A stretch of 47,507 bases of DNA from Pseudomonadota bacterium. GTDB taxonomy: Bacteria > UBA10199 > 2-02-FULL-44-16 > JAAZCA01. The notes beneath the pieces are model-generated. The model was not told the origin of the DNA and ran no database searches. It saw only the letters and a program-made list of their open reading frames with translations. Position numbers and translations under genes: made by a program. The DNA lies in assembly GCA_016927275.1 (NCBI GenBank), contig JAFGMW010000072.1:1-47507 (forward strand), in the 5' to 3' direction. The stretch's first letter is position 1. Every line of letters begins with the position of its first letter. Shown piece by piece: positions 43,740 to 47,507 of this stretch.

Positions 43740-45275
43740 CTACCAGCAGTTGCGGCTGAAGGGGCACATGTCCTGGAAGTCGAGGATCGAATCCGCATCG
43801 TCGTCGCCGTCGCAGACATCGCCGTAGAGGTCGCCGACTACTACCGCGCCGGACGGGTGCGTGAAGGATTCGTCGATGTAGCGGTGGTCGAAATTGAGCT
43901 GGTCCGGGTTCTGCATGTAGGGGCAGTTGTCGTAGCAGTCGACCGTTTCGGCGTCAATGCAGGTCTCCCACAATTCATCGCTGCCGTCGTCGAGCCGGTT
44001 CGGGATCCCATCGCCGTCCATGTCCGGATCGCAGGCGCTGCCTGTCGTGTCGTAATCGATGTCCTCCTGCAGCGGGTTGGGGACGAACTGACAGTTGTCA
44101 TCGCATGCCTTCCACATGCTATCCTCGGTGCACTTGCTCGGGTCGGCGTTGAGCGAGCAGTATTTCGAGCCGAAGCCGCGGCACGGGTTGTCCCCGATGA
44201 TGCCCGACGCGTCGCCGTCGTCGAGTATGCCGTCGCCGTCGATGTCGGGGTCGCATGCGTCGCCTATCCCGTCGCCGTCTAAGTCCTCCTGGAGCGGGTT
44301 GGCGTTCATCGGACAGTTGTCGTCCTCGTTGAGGACTCCGTCGCCGTCGATGTCAGGGTCGCAGTCGTCGCCGAGTCCGTCGCCGTCCAGGTCCTCCTGT
44401 CCGGGGTTGGGGATGAACTGGCAGTTGTCGAAGACGTCGAGCACGCTGTCGTTGTCGTCGTCGTCGTCGCAGACGTCTCCCATCCCGTCGCCGTCGTTGT
44501 CCTCCTGGAGCGGGTTGGGGTCGAGCACGCAGTTGTCCACGCCGTCGAGGATGCCGTCGCCGTCGGTGTCGTCGTCGCACGCGTCGCCGATCCCGTCACC
44601 GTCCAGGTCCTCCTGGAGCGGGTTCGGGACCCTTGCGCAGTTGTCGTCCACGTTCAGCACTCCGTCGCCGTCGATGTCGTCGTCGCAGACGTCGCCGATC
44701 CCGTCGAGGTCCAGATCCTCCTGGCCTGGGTTGGGGACGATCTCGCAGTTGTCGTCCACGTTGAGGACTCCGTCGCCGTCGATGTCGTCGTCGCAGACAT
44801 CGCCGATCCCGTCGCCGTCGAGATCCTCCTGGAGCGGGTTGGGGTCGAGCACGCAGTTGTCTATGGCGTCGCCCACTCCGTCCCCGTCCGCGTCGTTGAA
44901 CTCAGGGTCGCAGGCGTCGCCGATGCCGTCGCCGTCCGAATCGAGTTGAGAGGGGTTGAACACGACGACGCAGTTGTCGCGCACGTTCGGTATGCCGTCG
45001 CCGTCGATGTCCTCGTCGCAGGCGTCGCCTATCCCGTCGCCGTCAATATCGCGCTGGTCTGGATTCGGGATCGTGGGGCAGTTGTCCACTCCGTCGAGTA
45101 TCCCGTCGCCGTCTGTGTCGATGGCCTGGCTGACATCCGGAGCGGGTGGAGCGATGATCTCCGGGTCGGGTATCTGGCCCGAGCTGGAGTGGCCGCAGCC
45201 CGAGGCTGCAAACAGGGCGATGAATACGATCGCCAGCAGGTAGAGGAAACCGCGTGCATTGATCGGCTTGCTCAT
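43740..45275 (-). CDS. Lipoprotein with about twelve thrombospondin type 3 Ca-binding repeats
   Basis: 511 residues from ATG 45275 with AAGGAG 7 nt upstream. A lipoprotein signal ends FAASGC. From about residue 50 on, the protein is a chain of TSP3 repeats, each with two DxDxDG loops and a Cys pair ([35 protein letters not shown]). These bind many Ca ions and form a stiff rod. One interruption (about 370-400, [18 protein letters not shown]) and an irregular final unit break the pattern. The family is common on the surface of Myxococcota and related bacteria. The DNA repeats at about 117 bp, so copy number may vary between strains. Confidence 0.9.
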   Translation of the reverse strand: MSKPINARGFLYLLAIVFIALFAASGCGHSSSGQIPDPEIIAPPAPDVSQAIDTDGDGILDGVDNCPTIPNPDQRDIDGDGIGDACDEDIDGDGIPNVRDNCVVVFNPSQLDSDGDGIGDACDPEFNDADGDGVGDAIDNCVLDPNPLQEDLDGDGIGDVCDDDIDGDGVLNVDDNCEIVPNPGQEDLDLDGIGDVCDDDIDGDGVLNVDDNCARVPNPLQEDLDGDGIGDACDDDTDGDGILDGVDNCVLDPNPLQEDNDGDGMGDVCDDDDDNDSVLDVFDNCQFIPNPGQEDLDGDGLGDDCDPDIDGDGVLNEDDNCPMNANPLQEDLDGDGIGDACDPDIDGDGILDDGDASGIIGDNPCRGFGSKYCSLNADPSKCTEDSMWKACDDNCQFVPNPLQEDIDYDTTGSACDPDMDGDGIPNRLDDGSDELWETCIDAETVDCYDNCPYMQNPDQLNFDHRYIDESFTHPSGAVVVGDLYGDVCDGDDDADSILDFQDMCPFSRNCW

Positions 45276-45308
45276 ATGCAACTCCTTGTTGTTATTGGTT
45301 TTTTCGTG

Positions 45309-45407
45309 CTATCCCCCATAGGATGCCAGCAGAATAACATAAAAGCTTATGCGCCGCAAACACTTATATGATCTTTATGAAGTGATCTGGAGGGATATGG
45401 GGGATAG
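45309..45407. repeat. Spaced 12-bp inverted repeat upstream of the TSP3 lipoprotein
   Basis: CTATCCCCCATA (45309-45320) and its exact complement TATGGGGGATAG (45396-45407) are separated by 75 bp that include the candidate minus-strand promoter. It could be paired operator half-sites or a long-range hairpin. Confidence 0.5.
45331..45359 (-). promoter_or_regulatory. Candidate promoter for the TSP3 lipoprotein
   Basis: Minus strand: -35 TTGCGG (45359-45354), 17-bp spacer, -10 TATTCT (45336-45331). It lies between the two arms of the 12-bp inverted repeat. Confidence 0.4.
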
Positions 45408-45445
45408 GGCTGAAAGATATGATAGATAAATTAATATAAATTATA

Positions 45446-45865
45446 CTAAATACCCATCACTTTTACGATCACGCGCTTTTTGCGCCGGCCGTCAAACTCC
45501 GCGTAATAGACCTGTTCCCAGGGGCCCAGATCCAGTTTGCCCTTGGTGATGGGCAGCATCACCTGATGGCCGAGGGTGAGGTTCCACAGGTGCGCGTAGC
45601 CGTTGGTCTCGCCTGTGCGATGGTGGCGGTAGTCCTTGTCCTGCGGCGCAATTGAGTCCAGCCACTCCTCGATGTCGGCGATGAGCCCGCTCTCCGCGTC
45701 GTTCACGTACACCGCGGCCGTGATGTGCATGGCCGACACCAGCGCCATGCCGTCCTTGATACCGCTCTTGCCGACGATATCCGCGACCTTGTCAGTGATA
45801 TTCACGAACTCGTGCAGCTTCTCGGTCTGGAACCAGAGGTAGTCGGTGTGGCATTTGCAGGTCAT
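45446..45865 (-). CDS. YjbQ family protein (UPF0047)
   Basis: 139 residues from ATG 45865. The family pattern is clear: [55 protein letters not shown] and [30 protein letters not shown]. YjbQ proteins have been reported to have weak thiamine-phosphate synthase activity; the physiological role is unsettled. No Shine-Dalgarno is visible. Its start lies just past the terminator of the ORF6N gene. Confidence 0.9.
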   Translation of the reverse strand: MTCKCHTDYLWFQTEKLHEFVNITDKVADIVGKSGIKDGMALVSAMHITAAVYVNDAESGLIADIEEWLDSIAPQDKDYRHHRTGETNGYAHLWNLTLGHQVMLPITKGKLDLGPWEQVYYAEFDGRRKKRVIVKVMGI

Positions 45866-45886
45866 ATTGAAATTATTACAACATTT

Positions 45887-45921
45887 CGCCCGAAAAAACA
45901 AAGGCCCCGCATCGCGGGGCC
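45887..45921 (-). terminator. Rho-independent terminator for the ORF6N gene (copy 1 of a repeated sequence)
   Basis: Minus strand: GGCCCCGC, GAT loop, GCGGGGCC, then TTTGTTTTTTCGGGCG. It lies 13 nt after the ORF6N stop. The 35-bp sequence recurs at 46637-46671 with one difference. Confidence 0.88.
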
Positions 45922-45934
45922 GTGGAGTATCTTT

Positions 45935-46507
45935 TCAGTGAATGAACCCGATCTTTTTCTTTTTCGGCGGTGGCAGGGCTATCATTTTCTTGATCGCATT
46001 GAAGAGAGAGGTGATCGCCTTGTCGTGGATGTCCATTCGTTGTTCAATTTCATCTATCTTTTTTGCCAGCTCTTTATTCCAGGCCATTGCCTCACGGAGC
46101 CTGATGAAGGCCCTGACGACATAGACGCTCATATCCACGGCCCTCTTGGACCTCAGGATATTTGCAAGCATCACAGCTCCGTGCTCTGTGAACACGGTGG
46201 GTAACGATGTGGAATGTTTAAGGTTTTTGAACCGGTCGCAATTTGCGACCAGTTCAGCCCATTCTTCGTTCGTCAGCTTGAACATGAAATCAGGCGGGAA
46301 ACGCCCATGATTCCGCTTAACCTGCTCATTGAGTCGTTTGGTCGATACACCGTACAAATATGCCAGATCAGCATCGATCATTACCCTCTGGCCCCGGATG
46401 ATTAGAATGTGATTCTCGATCTCCGGCGCCTGCTCCGATGAAGCAGGCTGCAATTCTGTGGAGCGAGCCGGTGAGTTGCGATCATTGTCAGAGGTTTTGC
46501 GGTCCAT
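45935..46507 (-). CDS. ORF6N-domain DNA-binding protein
   Basis: 190 residues from ATG 46507 (46531 is an alternative; neither has a good ribosome-binding site). Residues about 29-115 match the ORF6N domain: ILIIRGQRVMIDADLAYLYGVSTKRLNEQVKRN, RFPPDFMFKLT, and TEHGAVMLANILRSKRA. A helical segment (about 135-170) and a basic PPPKKKKIGF tail follow. ORF6N domains come from phages and are scattered as single chromosomal genes in bacteria, with a presumed regulatory role. Composition is less G+C-rich than the housekeeping genes. Confidence 0.88.
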   Translation of the reverse strand: MDRKTSDNDRNSPARSTELQPASSEQAPEIENHILIIRGQRVMIDADLAYLYGVSTKRLNEQVKRNHGRFPPDFMFKLTNEEWAELVANCDRFKNLKHSTSLPTVFTEHGAVMLANILRSKRAVDMSVYVVRAFIRLREAMAWNKELAKKIDEIEQRMDIHDKAITSLFNAIKKMIALPPPKKKKIGFIH

Positions 46508-46573
46508 GAGAAATTGAATAGCAAGGAGCATGCCAGGAAAAACAGATTGAAAATCAAGGGGGCCTTATCAGGC

Positions 46574-46596
46574 AGGTGCAGCGTTTCGCTGCACCT
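46574..46596. repeat. Perfect 10-bp inverted repeat related to the hairpin at 30147
   Basis: AGGTGCAGCG, TTT, CGCTGCACCT. It lies between the ORF6N gene and the next terminator and has no U-run. The core TGCAGCGTTTCG is shared with the element at 30147-30178. Confidence 0.55.
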
Positions 46597-46636
46597 CTGC
46601 AGTGTTTTCGTGCAAGGCCCTGATTGCGCTGCCACC

Positions 46637-46671
46637 CGCCCGAAAAAACAAAGGCCCCGCATTGCGGGGCC
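46637..46671 (-). terminator. Rho-independent terminator (copy 2)
   Basis: Minus strand: GGCCCCGC, AAT loop, GCGGGGCC, then TTTGTTTTTTCGGGCG. It lies 24 nt after the stop of the 151-residue gene and is nearly identical to 45887-45921. Confidence 0.88.
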
Positions 46672-46695
46672 TCATTGTCCTGAGTCAGACCTCGT

Positions 46696-47151
46696 TCAAT
46701 CACCCCGCAAGATGCCCGCCGCCCTCAACGCAGACTCATAGGCCATAACTGCGGGGGCAACAAACTTGATGAATATCTCCGTTGTGTTTCGATACATAAA
46801 ATGGCGAAGAAGTTGCAGGCTCGCTTCGCCCGCGCGACCAATTAGAATATTGTCTGTATCTTCGTACGGATTGCCAATGTCATTGCCATCCACTATCAGT
46901 ACATTCCACCACTGATTGTCTATCCGCAGGCGAGACTGGAACCAGATCTCTTTCGTAGGCAGCTGTATTTTTATAAACTCCGGGTGGTCCTTTCTTGCCT
47001 TATTGAGGGCCTGGTCACTTCCATCAGGAGTGTCTGCAGTGCAAATGCCTGTTGAGCAATCGCAGTTGAGCTTAGGAAAGTTGTCTTTCAACCACTGACA
47101 GTCGCCGGACTGGATGCGGCGCGTAACATCGGGAATACGTGGGTCACTCAT
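46696..47151 (-). CDS. Hypothetical protein, unknown
   Basis: 151 residues; ATG 47151 is preceded by AGGAG (ACAGGAGACATCT), which supports the start. The N-terminus has a Cys cluster (CDCSTGIC, about residues 30-37) that could bind a metal. The middle resembles a small beta/alpha protein with Trp-rich strands (KEIWFQSRLRIDNQWWNVLIVDGNDIGNP); the end is helical. No family recognised. Composition is closer to the ORF6N gene than to the housekeeping genes, so both may be acquired. Confidence 0.65.
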   Translation of the reverse strand: MSDPRIPDVTRRIQSGDCQWLKDNFPKLNCDCSTGICTADTPDGSDQALNKARKDHPEFIKIQLPTKEIWFQSRLRIDNQWWNVLIVDGNDIGNPYEDTDNILIGRAGEASLQLLRHFMYRNTTEIFIKFVAPAVMAYESALRAAGILRGD

Positions 47152-47507
47152 AGATGTCTCCTGTTTGTTTGTCTTAACCTCTTACTACCCATTATCGGTT
47201 TTTTTTTTTTTTAATGTTGCTAGGTTTTTTTTGAGAAAATTCGGGCTCGAAATAATCATAATTATATCAAGAAGATAGGGGCAACTTGCATACATGCACG
47301 CGTCGGGCGCGAAGGACCCCCGCTTGATATGTGACAGCGTTTTCGTGTCCTCCCGGAGGAGACCTAAAGGCGCTCCTCCCGAGCACTCAACCTATAACGA
47401 CCTGGCAAGCCATAAGAGTGGTTGTTATGGGTTGAGTGCTCGGGATGCGAGAACGAGCGTACGCGGAAGCGAAAAGATCGAATGGTTTCACGAGTTCGGG
47501 GCCGACA
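47152..47507. other. 356-bp right-end region without a gene
   Basis: It contains a run of 14 T (47199-47212), AT-rich DNA to about 47280, then G+C-rich DNA with TCCTCCCGGAGGA (47349-47361) and a 25-bp stem hairpin (47378-47444). No ORF or known RNA family was recognised. The window ends before the element does, so a structured RNA or mobile-element end is possible. Confidence 0.5.
47378..47444 (+). repeat. 25-bp hairpin that pairs fully only as plus-strand RNA
   Basis: Arms 47378-47402 and 47420-47444 with a 17-nt loop. Of 25 pairs, 23 are Watson-Crick and two are G-U when the plus strand is RNA. On the minus strand the same two would be A-C mismatches. This asymmetry suggests a plus-strand transcript. 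Confidence 0.65.

Noticed and set aside
43960-45110. Regular repeats resembling a CRISPR or satellite array
   Set aside because: The period of about 117 bp is in frame with the TSP3 Ca-binding repeats of a lipoprotein; there are no spacers.
47385-47437. Integron attC site (ACTCAAC ... GTTGAGT fit the outer boxes)
   Set aside because: The stem lacks the unpaired spacer and extrahelical bases typical of attC, and no integrase or cassette is nearby.

Overview
The window is one G+C-rich stretch of chromosome, densely packed with housekeeping genes. It suggests a Gram-negative, free-living bacterium: there is a BamD-type outer-membrane assembly lipoprotein, a periplasmic HtrA protease, MurA and several lipoproteins. 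MopE-like and thrombospondin type 3 Ca-binding repeats, a DUF1844 protein, the pgpA-cinA-thpR-recA run and many large proteins without known relatives fit an uncultured member of the former Deltaproteobacteria (Myxococcota/Bdellovibrionota or a neighbouring candidate class). That placement is inference. No rRNA, tRNA or CRISPR was recognised.

Layout. 0-6.3 kb: an Ala/Lys-rich tail-anchored protein, a 751-residue protein with a caspase-like His/Cys signature, a mosaic lipoprotein (Ig-like, MopE-like, CHAP-like domains) and an unknown minus-strand gene. 6.3-14.7 kb: a complete histidine operon, hisG-(hisC::HAD)-hisB-hisH-hisF-(hisA::hisI::hisE)-hisD, closed by asnA. Seven genes carry all the activities of the pathway, if the HAD domain is the missing histidinol-phosphatase. 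14.7-16.6 kb: a phosphohexomutase with two possible starts. 16.5-29.9 kb (minus strand): aldehyde dehydrogenase, HIT protein, a HisA paralogue lacking the first catalytic Asp, then murA, prmC, prfA, rpmE, a small basic protein, radA, an organophosphate antiporter and an unknown 1065-residue membrane protein. 30.3-38.6 kb: pgpA-cinA-thpR-recA, then alaS and efp, with an inverted HEAAH metalloprotease-like gene sitting between recA and alaS. 38.6-43.6 kb: fumC, a TPR protein and bamD on the minus strand, then DUF1844 and htrA on the plus strand. 43.7-47.5 kb: a TSP3-repeat lipoprotein, YjbQ, an ORF6N protein and an unknown protein, ending in an unexplained region with a 25-bp RNA-type hairpin.

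The most unusual signals are the two fusions in the his operon (especially HisA-HisI-HisE), the His/Cys-dyad protein, and a family of heptanucleotide tandem arrays. The arrays, mostly (GAGTCAC)n, lie in at least eight intergenic sites and several occupy the ribosome-binding region of murA, prmC and cinA. An EF-P with Asn at the usual modification site and the degenerate second HisA are also worth checking.
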